Origin: Bacillota bacterium
GTDB lineage: Bacteria > Bacillota > Clostridia > Oscillospirales > Acutalibacteraceae
DNA: 64,000 bases
Assembly (NCBI GenBank): GCA_023458755.1
Contig: JAEWYE010000027.1
Coordinates: 1-64,000, forward strand
Reading direction: 5' to 3'
The notes beneath the pieces were generated by a model. It was not told the origin of the DNA. It saw nothing but the letters and a program-made list of their open reading frames with translations, and searched no databases. The position numbers were made by a program, and so were the translations under genes. Shown here piece by piece: positions 1 to 8,815 of the stretch (position 1 is its first letter; every line of letters begins with the position of its first letter).

Positions 1-48
1 GCTGTGGTTGGAACCTTTCTGAAACCATCTGGTGGTAGGAGTGATTAA
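1..48 (+). CDS. Possible C-terminal end of an upstream gene (partial)
   Basis: The first 16 codons of the window are open in frame 1 and end in TAA at 46-48, reading ...VVGTFLKPSGGRSD. The other two plus frames also hit stops within 42 bases, so the case rests on protein-like composition and on the need for some gene upstream. No family can be assigned from 15 residues. It could equally be non-coding, because bases 1-11 and 49-60 form an imperfect inverted repeat (GCTGTGGTTGG / CCAATCCACAGC). Confidence 0.25.
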   Translation, partial: AVVGTFLKPSGGRSD

Positions 49-79
49 CCAATCCACAGCATCCTTTACAGTGTAGCAC

Positions 80-101
80 AGCCCTTGGAGAGGGGCTTTA
101 A
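80..101 (+). terminator. Weak terminator-like hairpin upstream of ispF
   Basis: AGCCCTT and AGGGGCT form a 7-bp stem (one G-T pair) around a GGAG loop, followed by only TTT before A. It could end an upstream transcript, but the T-run is poor. Confidence 0.3.
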
Positions 102-133
102 TAACTACTACTCTATAATACAAGGAGATTCAC

Positions 134-601
134 ATGAGAATCGGTCACGGTTATGATGTTCATAAATTGGTAAGCGGCCGCCGTTTGATTTTAGGCGGTG
201 TTCAAATTCCGTATGAAAAGGGTCTGCTCGGACATTCCGATGCCGATGTGCTCGCACATGCGATTGCGGACGCACTTTTAGGCGCGGCGGCGATGGGCGA
301 CATCGGCGGACTTTTTCCGGATACCGACCCGGCCTATCAAGATGCAGACAGCTTGGTACTGCTGACCAAAGTTTGTCATGAACTTTATAAAAATGGATAC
401 GCGATAGGCAATATTGATGCCACCGTAATTGCGCAGGCTCCAAAGATAAAGCCATATGTCATGCAGATGCGGCAGAAGCTGGCTTTTGCCTGTCAGATTG
501 ACATCAATCAAATCAGCGTAAAAGCAACCACAGAGGAATTTCTCGGCTTTACAGGAGCGGGAGAAGGTATTTCTGCCCATGCAGTTTGCATAATTGAATA
601 G
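134..601 (+). CDS. ispF: 2-C-methyl-D-erythritol 2,4-cyclodiphosphate synthase
   Basis: IspF catalyses CMP release and ring closure of CDP-methylerythritol 2-phosphate in the non-mevalonate (MEP) isoprenoid pathway, as a cytosolic homotrimer. The protein has the usual length of 155 residues. It shows the metal-site residues Asp8-x-His10 (GYDVH) and His42, the GHSDADVL segment, and the C-terminal [16 protein letters not shown] segment that closes the trimer pocket. The ATG follows an AAGGAG site 7 bases upstream. IspD, often its neighbour or fusion partner, is not in the window and may lie before it. Confidence 0.97.
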   Translation: MRIGHGYDVHKLVSGRRLILGGVQIPYEKGLLGHSDADVLAHAIADALLGAAAMGDIGGLFPDTDPAYQDADSLVLLTKVCHELYKNGYAIGNIDATVIAQAPKIKPYVMQMRQKLAFACQIDINQISVKATTEEFLGFTGAGEGISAHAVCIIE

Positions 602-654
602 TCAAACGGCTTGTTCACCGCATATTCTGTAATAAAAACAGAGAGGTGATGGAT

Positions 655-885
655 ATGGGCAAACCTATGATTTTGGTTAGCTCAATCACGTATGCGATGA
701 AGGGCAGGGATATTCTATTTAAGCATGGAATCAAGGGCTATGTGGAAAGAACTCCGCGCACCAGCGAGAATACTGGATGCGGTTACAGCATATATGTTCC
801 GTCCAATACAGATGAAGCGGAGAAAATTCTGATTGCGTATGGAATTCGAATCCTTGGAAGAGCGGAAAGAGATGGAACCAAATGA
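655..885 (+). CDS. DUF3343 family protein (putative Se/S carrier-like)
   Basis: This is a small protein of 76 residues. It matches the DUF3343 family, often named putative Se/S carrier-like: an N-terminal strand-helix segment (ILVSSITYAMKGRDIL), then a conserved cysteine in the segment NTGCGYSIYV, and a C-terminal half resembling AGIRILG-type endings. An upstream in-frame GTG (646) and ATG (649) exist, but the strong AGAGGTGAT site at 642-650 sits correctly only for ATG 655. It overlaps the cysteine desulfurase start by 4 bases (ATGA), so the two are translationally coupled. A role in receiving persulfide or selenide from that enzyme is inferred from context; no biochemical function is established from the sequence. 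Confidence 0.85.
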   Translation: MGKPMILVSSITYAMKGRDILFKHGIKGYVERTPRTSENTGCGYSIYVPSNTDEAEKILIAYGIRILGRAERDGTK

Positions 886-2036
886 TTTATTTGGATAACG
901 CCGCAACCACTTTTCCCAAGCCGCAGCAAGTTGCAAACGCGGTGGATTATGCGCTGAAACATTATGGAGCAAACCCGGGAAGAAGCGGTCATGCCATGTC
1001 GATTGCCGGAGCGGAAGAAATCTACCGCTGCCGCAGCGATGCTGCCGACTTGTTTCATGCGCCGGGACCGGAGTGCGTTGTTTTTACTCTGAACTGTACC
1101 CTTGCCCTGAATATGGTTATAAAAGGCCTGTTAAAGCCCGGTGATCATGTGGTGACATCCTGCCTGGAACACAATGCGGTTATGCGCCCGCTTCAGGCTT
1201 TGTCCGCCAATGATATTACCTTTACCGCGGCGCAGGTATATCCCGGCGACAACGACGCGACTGTTAACGCGTTCCGAAAAGCACTGCAGGCAAATACCAA
1301 GCTGATTGTTTGCATGCAGGCTTCCAATGTGTGGGGGATTCGCCTGCCGGTGGAGCGTATTGCGGCGTTGGGCAAAGAATATGGAATTCCGATTGCGGTT
1401 GACTGTGCGCAAAGCGCCGGGGTGATTCCGATTGATATGCAGGACAGCGGCTTCGATTATCTCTGCATTGCGGGGCATAAAGGTCTGTACGGCCCCATGG
1501 GAACCGGAATGCTGATTACCGCCAACGGGTCGGAGCTCGGCACGATTATTGAAGGCGGTACCGGCACCGGCTCGGTTTCTTTTCAGCAGCCAGATACGAT
1601 GCCCGACCGTTTTGAAAGCGGCACTCCGAATGTTGCGGGAATCGCGGGTTTACGTGCGGGTATGCAGTTCGTGAAGCAGCGCGGAATTGCAAACATTGCA
1701 AAGCACGAAATGATGCTCACGCAGGCGCTTTACGACCGGCTTTCCGGTATGAAGGGAGTAAAATTGTATACTCCCAGACCAACCGAATTTTATTTTGTGC
1801 CGGTGCTTTCCTTTAATGCAGAGGGGAAAGACAGTGAAGAAGTGTGCAAAAAGCTGAATGAATTCGGAATTGCGGTGCGCGCAGGCTTGCACTGTTCTCC
1901 TGCGGCGCATACGTTTATGGGAACACTGCGGCAGGGTGCTGTTCGTGTTTGTCCATCCGCATTCAGCAATATGAACGAAATCAACGCCTTCGTTTTGGCT
2001 TTAATGAAAATATTAGTAAAATCACTAATAAAATGA
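882..2036 (+). CDS. Cysteine desulfurase family protein (class V aminotransferase fold)
   Basis: This is a PLP enzyme of 384 residues that would take sulfur (or selenium) from cysteine (or selenocysteine) as an enzyme-bound persulfide. The PLP lysine is Lys200 in the motif IAGHKGLYGP. The likely catalytic Cys338 lies in the segment GLHCSPAAH. The start MIYLDNAATTFPKP is typical of the clostridial NifS/CsdB-like subfamily, which differs from the housekeeping IscS and SufS that sit with scaffold genes. No iscU or suf gene is nearby. The ATG overlaps the DUF3343 gene by 4 bases, which suggests a two-protein sulfur or selenium transfer module. Housekeeping IscS is less likely because of the divergent C-terminus (VRVCPSAFSN). 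Confidence 0.88.
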   Translation: MIYLDNAATTFPKPQQVANAVDYALKHYGANPGRSGHAMSIAGAEEIYRCRSDAADLFHAPGPECVVFTLNCTLALNMVIKGLLKPGDHVVTSCLEHNAVMRPLQALSANDITFTAAQVYPGDNDATVNAFRKALQANTKLIVCMQASNVWGIRLPVERIAALGKEYGIPIAVDCAQSAGVIPIDMQDSGFDYLCIAGHKGLYGPMGTGMLITANGSELGTIIEGGTGTGSVSFQQPDTMPDRFESGTPNVAGIAGLRAGMQFVKQRGIANIAKHEMMLTQALYDRLSGMKGVKLYTPRPTEFYFVPVLSFNAEGKDSEEVCKKLNEFGIAVRAGLHCSPAAHTFMGTLRQGAVRVCPSAFSNMNEINAFVLALMKILVKSLIK

Positions 2037-2064
2037 TTGCATATCATTTTAAATATGATAAAAT
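2037..2064 (+). promoter_or_regulatory. Candidate sigma-A promoter for cdaA-cdaR
   Basis: TTGCAT (2037-2042), a 16-base spacer and TAAAAT (2059-2064) lie directly after the desulfurase stop. The leader then runs about 110 bases to cdaA and carries a 7-bp hairpin AATAGCA-TCC-TGCTATT (2150-2166) immediately before the ribosome binding site GGAAAGGA. Confidence 0.55.
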
Positions 2065-2180
2065 TGGATAGGATGGCTTGTCTTATGGAATGTTTAGCAG
2101 CATTTATCTGGGTTCAAACCGATTCTATTTTCTGTTTTAAAGTACTTTGAATAGCATCCTGCTATTGGAAAGGACGAAAA

Positions 2181-3065
2181 ATGAATTTTGTAATTGAGAT
2201 TTGGAACGCGTTTCTTGCTCTTGTGAAATCCTTTACCATAGTGGATGCACTGGATGTCATTATCGTTTCATTTATTATTTACAATGGAATAAAACTTGTG
2301 CGTGAAACGCGTGCGGGTCAGTTGGTAAAGGGTATTATAATCTTGGTGCTCGTATGGGCGCTTTCCAGCTATTTTAAGCTTTATATGCTGAGCATGGCGC
2401 TGAATTACTTTTTTCAGTTTGGCGTCATTGCTCTGTTTATTGTTTTTCAGCCGGAACTTCGCCGAATTATCGAACAAATCGGACGCAGTCAAATCGGGAA
2501 TAAGTATTGGATCTTCCAAAGCTCCTCAAAGGAAAACGAAGCATATCTTCAAAAGTATCGAAAAGGCATCAATGCGGTAGTCGATGCCGCCGCGGCACTT
2601 CAAAAAATCAAAATGGGTGCGCTGATTGTTTTTGAAAAGAAAACAAAGCTTGGGGATATCATCGATACGGGCACAATTGTCAATGCGGACCCGTCTTCGC
2701 CGATTATCTGCAATATATTTTTCAACAAAGCTCCGCTGCATGACGGAGCAATGATTATACGCGACGGTGTTGTGTATGCGGCGGGCTGTATCCTGCCGCT
2801 TACCAAAAGTGACCGGGTCAGCATCGATCTTGGCACCAGACACCGTGCGGCAATCGGTATGAGTGAAAATTCAGACGCGGTTGTGGTTGTTGTTTCGGAA
2901 GAAACCGGTCAAATTTCGGTAGCGGTCAATGGGGTGCTAACCCGCAACTATACACGGGAAACGTTGAAAAGTGCATTAGAGGGTTTGATTTTGCCGGAAG
3001 GTTCCGACCCGAATGAAAAGCGGCAAAGCAAAATCCCTTCGTTCAGGAGGGAGAAAAAAGAATGA
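2181..3065 (+). CDS. cdaA: Diadenylate cyclase CdaA
   Basis: CdaA joins two ATP into c-di-AMP, the essential second messenger that controls potassium and osmolyte uptake and cell wall balance. The 294-residue protein has three hydrophobic segments at about 20-40, 48-66 and 75-90, placing it in the membrane. A cytosolic DisA_N domain follows, with the two catalytic signatures DGA (188-190, in the segment APLHDGAMII) and RHR (220-222, in the segment GTRHRAAIG). It overlaps the next gene by 4 bases. The cdaA-cdaR pair is conserved across Firmicutes, where glmM often follows; glmM is absent here. Confidence 0.97.
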   Translation: MNFVIEIWNAFLALVKSFTIVDALDVIIVSFIIYNGIKLVRETRAGQLVKGIIILVLVWALSSYFKLYMLSMALNYFFQFGVIALFIVFQPELRRIIEQIGRSQIGNKYWIFQSSSKENEAYLQKYRKGINAVVDAAAALQKIKMGALIVFEKKTKLGDIIDTGTIVNADPSSPIICNIFFNKAPLHDGAMIIRDGVVYAAGCILPLTKSDRVSIDLGTRHRAAIGMSENSDAVVVVVSEETGQISVAVNGVLTRNYTRETLKSALEGLILPEGSDPNEKRQSKIPSFRREKKE

Positions 3066-4315
3066 AACATAAAAAGCTGAACCTTACCCAATTGTTTTAT
3101 AATGATCGCTTTGCTTTGGCGTTTTCCATTATTGCCGCCGTTATTTTATGGATTGTCATGGCAAGCACCAATACACAGGAACGCCCGATTGTAATTGAAG
3201 TGCCGATTACGATTAGTCTTTCCGATTCCGCGCAGGCGCAGGGACTCACCGTGTTTGAGCAGAGCAGCACCACGGCGAAAGTATCCATCCGCGGAAACAG
3301 CATGGTAGTACATCAAATTAAGGCATCCGATTTGCGTGTTATCGCACCGCTTGCGTCGTCCATTAATCGGCCTTGCAATATTCCGCTTACCTTATCCGTG
3401 CAAAAAGTCGGTACGCTCACCGATTATGAAGCTACGGTTGACCCTGTCTCCATTATGGTAAGTGTCGATTATAACAAGACCAATACCTTTAAAATCGAGA
3501 GCAATATCAAATACAAGGTGGATCCCGCTTATTTTTCTAGCGAGCCTACTTTTTCTCCCGATTCCATCACGATTTCCGGGCCGGAAAGCGACGTTTCCAA
3601 TGTCTCCAAGGTTACGGCAGAATATGAGCTGAACGACACCCTTACCCAGACCAAGAGCTTTACTACAAAATTGGTTCTATATGACAGCTACGGCGCGAAA
3701 ATCAACAATGATAAGCTGAAATTAAGTGCCGATGAGGTAAAAGTCACCATACCCGTACTAAGCCGGAAAGTAACCAATTTAACTGCCCATTTTACCAACC
3801 AGCCTTCCGGTTTCACTTTATCAGACGGTCAGTATACGATTGATCCAGCGAGTATTGAAGTCGCCTGTCCGCAGGATATGCTTTCCAAGGTGCAGACAAT
3901 AGACTTGGAACCCATTAATTTTTCCAGCATCAGTCCAACCAAAAATTCGTTTCCGGTCAATATTTCGCTGCCTGCGGGCTGTAAGAATTTAAGCAATATC
4001 TACACCGCCAATGTTACCATCAATTTGAGTGGGTATACCACGAAAATTCTGAATGTAAAGTCTCAAAATATTACGTTTAGTAATTTGGCTGCCAGTAAAT
4101 CGGCGCAGTCGCTTACCAAAAGTTTCAGTGTTACGGTAGTCGGGCCGGAAGCAGAGATTGCAAAATTAACCGACGATAATCTTTCCGGCAGTATTGATAT
4201 GACGGGTAAGGAAAGTTTTACCGGGCGTACGGAAATGCCGGTAACGGTCAGCGTCAGCGCGGCGCCCGGTTCGTGGGTTTACGGAACGTATCAGGCAAAT
4301 GTTAATGTGGATTAG
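3062..4315 (+). CDS. cdaR: YbbR-domain protein, CdaA regulator CdaR
   Basis: CdaR is a membrane-anchored extracytoplasmic protein that binds CdaA and modulates c-di-AMP synthesis. One transmembrane helix near residues 15-33 (FALAFSIIAAVILWIVMAS) is followed by about 380 residues of beta-rich sequence in repeated YbbR units. These repeats are recognisable by recurring segments such as VEIQG/ISGPE-like turns and by the start of each unit with a proline-valine-strand. The start overlaps cdaA by 4 bases after the good site GGAGGGAGAAA. The protein is of normal length for the family and lacks any enzymatic motif. The transcript ends at a strong hairpin 50 bases downstream. Confidence 0.92.
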   Translation: MKHKKLNLTQLFYNDRFALAFSIIAAVILWIVMASTNTQERPIVIEVPITISLSDSAQAQGLTVFEQSSTTAKVSIRGNSMVVHQIKASDLRVIAPLASSINRPCNIPLTLSVQKVGTLTDYEATVDPVSIMVSVDYNKTNTFKIESNIKYKVDPAYFSSEPTFSPDSITISGPESDVSNVSKVTAEYELNDTLTQTKSFTTKLVLYDSYGAKINNDKLKLSADEVKVTIPVLSRKVTNLTAHFTNQPSGFTLSDGQYTIDPASIEVACPQDMLSKVQTIDLEPINFSSISPTKNSFPVNISLPAGCKNLSNIYTANVTINLSGYTTKILNVKSQNITFSNLAASKSAQSLTKSFSVTVVGPEAEIAKLTDDNLSGSIDMTGKESFTGRTEMPVTVSVSAAPGSWVYGTYQANVNVD

Positions 4316-4365
4316 CTGACTATATATTGCGGTTGATTTAGGAAGAAAATATACGGAATATACGG

Positions 4366-4402
4366 AAAAATGGCGCACGTGGGTAAACGTTGCGCCATTT
4401 TT
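4366..4402 (+). terminator. Intrinsic terminator after cdaA-cdaR
   Basis: A perfect 12-bp stem, AAAAATGGCGCA / TGCGCCATTTTT, encloses a 13-base loop and ends in T-rich sequence. The A-tract on the left arm makes it potentially bidirectional. Confidence 0.9.
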
Positions 4403-4433
4403 ATGATATTTATCGAATTGCGGATACAAAATA

Positions 4434-4462
4434 TTGATTAAATTTATCTAAAATGGTACAAT
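4434..4462 (+). promoter_or_regulatory. Sigma-A promoter for recJ operon
   Basis: TTGATT (4434-4439), exactly 17 bases, then TACAAT (4457-4462). Transcription would begin near 4469, which makes the ATG at 4471 almost leaderless and favours the downstream TTG start of recJ. Confidence 0.8.
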
Positions 4463-4488
4463 GAATCAATATGGGGCAGGTGGATGGC

Positions 4489-6555
4489 TTGAATATTAGA
4501 AAATGGTCGGTTTTACCGTTAAATAAAGAGAACGCGGCGGCAATCGCGGAAAAATTCAGCATTCCTTCTTTTCTTGCAATGCTGCTTGAAATTCGCGAAA
4601 TTCGCGAGCCGGAGCAAATTGAGGATATTTTTCGTTCGGATGCCCAATTTTCCGACCCTTTTCGAATGGCGGATATGCAGAAGGCAGTTGAACGCATCCA
4701 CACTGCAATTGATGGATTTGAAAAAATCGCGGTTTACGGCGATTATGATGCCGACGGTGTTACCGCCACCGCTATGCTTTACTCCTATTTGGAATCCTGC
4801 GGCGCCAATGTGCTGTTTTATATTCCCGAACGTGAGGGAGAAGGTTACGGCTTAAACTTGGGCGCAATCGACACGCTCCGTGAACAGCAGGTGAATTTGA
4901 TTATTACCGTTGATAACGGTATTTCTTCGGTGGCAGAGGTCGATTACGCAAACAGCCTTGGTCTGGATATGGTTATTACGGATCACCACCGCCCGCGTGA
5001 GGTGATTCCTGCCGCTGTCGCGGTCGTGGACCCTTATCGCATAGACTGTGGTTCCGTTTATAAATGTTATGCCGGAGTAGGAGTAGCATTTCAGCTGATA
5101 CGCGCGCTGGAAGGGGAAGACTGTGATATAGACGGTCTTCTTGCGAATTATTCGGATTTGGTTGCAATCGGTACGATTGGCGATATTGTTCCCATTACGG
5201 GAGAGAATCGCACATTTGTTAAATATGGGCTAAAACAGATTTCACGCACCGACCGTGTCGGGCTTCGGGCGCTTCTGGAACATGCCTCTATGGAGGGCAA
5301 ACCCCTTACTTCTACAAACGTTGCGTTTACCGTTGTGCCCAGAATTAACGCGACCGGCAGAATCGGTTCGCCGGACCGAGCCGTACATCTGCTTATTTGT
5401 GAAGATTCGGAAGAAGCGCAGGAACTTGCCACGGACATTTGTGACAACAATGAGTTCCGCCGTCAGATCGAAAACGAGATATTTGAAAAAGTAATTGAGC
5501 GGTTAAAACAAGAACCGGAACGCCTTTATGACCGCGTTTTGGTCGTAGAGGGGGAAGGGTGGCATCCCGGAGTCATCGGGATTGTAGCTTCCCGTTTAAC
5601 CGAAAAATTCGGCAAACCCTGCATTGTTATTTCCTATGAAAACGACGAGGCGAAAGGTTCCGGACGCAGTATTGAAGGCTTTTCCCTGTTTGACGCGATT
5701 TGCGCCTGTTCGCAGTATTTTACAAAGTTCGGCGGTCACCCTATGGCAGCAGGGCTCAGCATGAAGCCGGAGAATATTCCGGCATTCCGCGCTGCCATCA
5801 ACGCGTATGCCGCCTCTTTGCCGGAAGATATGCCGGCTCCCCAATTAAGTTTGGACTGCAAGCTGAATCCGGCGGCGCTCAGCGCGGAAATGGCACAGTC
5901 TATGCAGCTTTTGGAGCCGTTTGGCACGGATAATCCTTCCCCGATATTCGGCCTCTATCAAATGCGTCTGGAAGCGATTACGCCGGTCGGCGGCGGCAAG
6001 CATCTTCGGCTGTCTTTCAGCCGAAGCGGCAAAACGGTAACTTGTATGCAGTTTCGCACCATGCCGGAGGAATATCCCTATCAGATCGGCGATGTTTTGG
6101 ATTTGGCGGTCACGTTGGATTGTAAGCCATATAACGGTGTAAATACGTTGTCGGTGTTTATTCGGGACAGCAAGCTTTCCGGTCTTGACATGGACGCTCT
6201 GCTTTCGGAACAGCGCATTTATGAAAAAAGCAAGCGTCAGGAGCCTCTTACCGAAGCGGAAGTTCACGCGCTGCTGCCCAGCCGCGAAGAATTCGCTGTG
6301 GTTTACCGCTATCTGCGCGCACAGCAGGGGTGGCACGGCGGTATAACGGTGCTTTTGTTCCGGCTTTCCACACCTTCCATCGGACTGGCAAAGCTGCTGA
6401 CCGTATTGGAGGTTTTGGAGGAACACGGTTTAATTCAGCTTGAAACGGACGACAATATCTATCATATTGTATTACATAAGGTTGCGGATAAAGTGGATTT
6501 ATTCCAATCCGAACGGCTTTCCTCCATAAAAAGCTTGCAAAGGGACGGTGAATAA
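4489..6555 (+). CDS. recJ: Single-stranded-DNA-specific exonuclease RecJ
   Basis: RecJ degrades single-stranded DNA 5' to 3' in recombinational and mismatch repair. The protein (688 residues from TTG 4489) has the DHH-family motifs DYDADG at about 85-90 and DHH at 165-167. A DHHA1 domain with the segment SGRSIEGFSLFDAI and GGHPMAAG follows, then an OB-like RecJ domain and a C-terminal winged-helix-like tail. TTG 4489 follows the site AGGTGGA by 5 bases. An in-frame ATG at 4471 would give 694 residues, but it lies at the predicted transcription start with no ribosome binding site. The 3' end overlaps or abuts the RSH gene, so both are probably co-transcribed. Confidence 0.95.
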   Translation: MNIRKWSVLPLNKENAAAIAEKFSIPSFLAMLLEIREIREPEQIEDIFRSDAQFSDPFRMADMQKAVERIHTAIDGFEKIAVYGDYDADGVTATAMLYSYLESCGANVLFYIPEREGEGYGLNLGAIDTLREQQVNLIITVDNGISSVAEVDYANSLGLDMVITDHHRPREVIPAAVAVVDPYRIDCGSVYKCYAGVGVAFQLIRALEGEDCDIDGLLANYSDLVAIGTIGDIVPITGENRTFVKYGLKQISRTDRVGLRALLEHASMEGKPLTSTNVAFTVVPRINATGRIGSPDRAVHLLICEDSEEAQELATDICDNNEFRRQIENEIFEKVIERLKQEPERLYDRVLVVEGEGWHPGVIGIVASRLTEKFGKPCIVISYENDEAKGSGRSIEGFSLFDAICACSQYFTKFGGHPMAAGLSMKPENIPAFRAAINAYAASLPEDMPAPQLSLDCKLNPAALSAEMAQSMQLLEPFGTDNPSPIFGLYQMRLEAITPVGGGKHLRLSFSRSGKTVTCMQFRTMPEEYPYQIGDVLDLAVTLDCKPYNGVNTLSVFIRDSKLSGLDMDALLSEQRIYEKSKRQEPLTEAEVHALLPSREEFAVVYRYLRAQQGWHGGITVLLFRLSTPSIGLAKLLTVLEVLEEHGLIQLETDDNIYHIVLHKVADKVDLFQSERLSSIKSLQRDGE

Positions 6556-6556
6556 C

Positions 6557-8734
6557 GTGTCAGAGGTACTCAAAACATACGATGATTTACTTGCTTTAAT
6601 CAAATCGAGCGAACGTGATTTTGATTTAGAGCTGATTAACCGTGCATACGAGCTTGCAAAAACCTCACATTCCGAACAGCGCCGCTGTTCGGGCGCGCCG
6701 TATATTACCCATCCGGTTGCCGTTGCCTGCATTTTGGTGGAACTTGGCATGGATTCCGAATCTGTTGCGGCAGGTTTGCTGCACGATGTGGTTGAGGATA
6801 CACCGATTGAACTGTCGCAGATTAAGAAAATGTTCGGCAATGAAATCGCGAATCTGATCGACGGCGTTACCAAACTGGGACGCATCCCGTATTCTTCCCG
6901 TGAAGAACAGCAGGCGGAAAATATACGCAAAATGCTCATCGCCATGGCGGACGATATCCGCGTCATTATCATCAAGCTTGCTGACCGTCTGCACAATATG
7001 CGCACCATTGAATATATGACGCCGCAAAAGCAGCGTGACAAAGCCCTTGAAAACATGGAGGTGTACGCCCCCATCGCGCACAGGCTTGGTATCCGCGCCG
7101 TAAAAGAGGAACTGGAAGACCTGTCTTTGCGGTATTTGGACGCGGTTGCCTATCAGGAAATCGAAAACGCTCTGGAACTGCGCAGCAAAGACCGCAAAGC
7201 CTTTATCGATACCATTAAAAAACGTATTTTTGACCGCGTTTCCCCCATGATACCGAATGTGTATCTGGAAGGGCGTGTTAAAAGTATAAACGGCATTTAC
7301 CGAAAGGTATTTATTCAAGGCCGTAACATGGATGAAATCTATGATATCTACGCGGTGCGCGTGATTGTGGATACCGTGAACGACTGCTACAACGTGCTCG
7401 GTATTATCCACGATATGTTCCGTCCGATTCCAAACCGTTTTAAGGATTATATCTCCACGCCGAAGCCAAACATGTACCAGTCTCTGCACACGACGGTCAT
7501 CGGCAAAGAGGGAATCCCCTTTGAAGTACAGATTCGCACCTGGGAAATGCACCATACGGCAGAATACGGTATCGCCGCGCACTGGAAATATAAATTGGGG
7601 CTGACCAAAGGCGACACCCTCGACGAGCGTCTTGCCTGGATTCGCCAGCTTCTTGAAAACCAAAAGGACAGCGCCGACGCAACCGATATTGTGCGCACCA
7701 TTAAATCTGATTTGGCTCCGGAAGAAGTTTTCGTCTTTACTCCGAAGGGCGAAGTAATCAACCTGCCCATGGGAGCTACCGTTATTGATTTCGCGTACGC
7801 GATTCACAGCGCGGTTGGCAACCGTATGATTGGCGCGAAGGTGGATAAACGCATCGTCCCGATTGATTATAAAGTCAAAACTGGTGAGATTATCGAAGTT
7901 CTCACCACCAAAGAGGGCAGTCACGGGCCAAGCCGCGACTGGCTGAAAATCGTAAAAACCAGCGAAGCGCGCAATAAGATTCGCCAATGGTTCAAAAAAG
8001 AGCGCCGCGAAGAAAATATTGTCGAAGGAAAAGCAGAGCTGGAACGCGAGTTTAAACGCAACGGCATTGAGCTTTCCGAAGAAGAACTGCTTGATTGGCT
8101 TGACCGCATCGGCAAGAAGCAGAATTGCAGTTCCGCGGATGATCTTTACGCCGCCATCGGTTACGGCGGAGTACAGCTTTGGAAGCTGATTCCGCACCTA
8201 AAAGAAGAATACAGCAAGCAGAAAAAGCCGGTGGTTTCCGCCGAACCCAAAATGATACCGCTGGCTCCGTCCAATAAAAGAGCCGCGGGCGGTGTGCTGA
8301 TTGACGGCATGGACAACTGTCTGATTAAGTTTTCACGCTGCTGCAATCCGCTGCCAGGCGATGATATTATCGGCTTCATCACACGCGGGTTCGGCGTTTC
8401 CATCCACAAACGTTCCTGCTCGAATGTTCCGGCTGATATTTCTACCGCTCCCGAACCGGAAAGATGGGTGAATGCCCACTGGGAGGGTGAAGTCAAAGAA
8501 GAATTCAAGTCAACGCTTGAAATCATTGCCGATGACCGCCCGGGCTTGCTGGCGGATGTGACACAGCAGCTCTTTAATATGCATCTTTTTATCCATTCTC
8601 TAAATTCAAGAGAAACAAAGGACGGCAATGCGGTTATTTACGCTACGGTTACCGTCAACGGACTGGAACATTTAAAGGCCGTCATATCAAGGCTGTCCAA
8701 TATTTCGGGCATCATTTCCGTAAAGCGTTCGTAA
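6557..8734 (+). CDS. relA: Bifunctional (p)ppGpp synthetase/hydrolase (RelA/SpoT homologue)
   Basis: This long RSH enzyme makes and hydrolyses (p)ppGpp in the stringent response. Domains in order: HD hydrolase with the metal motif HD (GLLHDVVEDT, about residues 73-82), synthetase domain (IYDIYAVRVIV; QSLHTTVIG; EVQIRTWEMHHTAEYGIAAHWKYK), TGS domain (VFVFTPKGEVINLP), a zinc-finger-like region with CCNPLPGDDI, and a C-terminal ACT domain (EIIADDRPGLLADVTQ). Both catalytic halves look intact. GTG 6557 is preferred over GTG 6548 because the AAAGGGA site at 6539-6545 is too close to the latter; this choice is uncertain by three codons. It follows recJ directly. Confidence 0.95.
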   Translation: MSEVLKTYDDLLALIKSSERDFDLELINRAYELAKTSHSEQRRCSGAPYITHPVAVACILVELGMDSESVAAGLLHDVVEDTPIELSQIKKMFGNEIANLIDGVTKLGRIPYSSREEQQAENIRKMLIAMADDIRVIIIKLADRLHNMRTIEYMTPQKQRDKALENMEVYAPIAHRLGIRAVKEELEDLSLRYLDAVAYQEIENALELRSKDRKAFIDTIKKRIFDRVSPMIPNVYLEGRVKSINGIYRKVFIQGRNMDEIYDIYAVRVIVDTVNDCYNVLGIIHDMFRPIPNRFKDYISTPKPNMYQSLHTTVIGKEGIPFEVQIRTWEMHHTAEYGIAAHWKYKLGLTKGDTLDERLAWIRQLLENQKDSADATDIVRTIKSDLAPEEVFVFTPKGEVINLPMGATVIDFAYAIHSAVGNRMIGAKVDKRIVPIDYKVKTGEIIEVLTTKEGSHGPSRDWLKIVKTSEARNKIRQWFKKERREENIVEGKAELEREFKRNGIELSEEELLDWLDRIGKKQNCSSADDLYAAIGYGGVQLWKLIPHLKEEYSKQKKPVVSAEPKMIPLAPSNKRAAGGVLIDGMDNCLIKFSRCCNPLPGDDIIGFITRGFGVSIHKRSCSNVPADISTAPEPERWVNAHWEGEVKEEFKSTLEIIADDRPGLLADVTQQLFNMHLFIHSLNSRETKDGNAVIYATVTVNGLEHLKAVISRLSNISGIISVKRS

Positions 8735-8815
8735 GGTGCGGCTTGCCCGAAAGGTAAAACAAGAAGAGTTACTCGTTCCAGATTCGAAATTTTTATGGAA
8801 TAGAGGATTTCCGTT

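Noticed and set aside
1..60. Riboswitch at the window start
   Set aside because: An inverted repeat is visible, but no motif of a known class fits, and the 5' part is cut by the window edge.
6665..8197. Long open frame opposite the RSH gene (510 codons)
   Set aside because: Mirror of biased codon use of RSH; low-complexity, His/Phe-rich translation, no ribosome binding site.
8735..8815. Remnant of dtd between RSH and the MBL gene
   Set aside because: Only 81 bases and no similarity to dtd seen.
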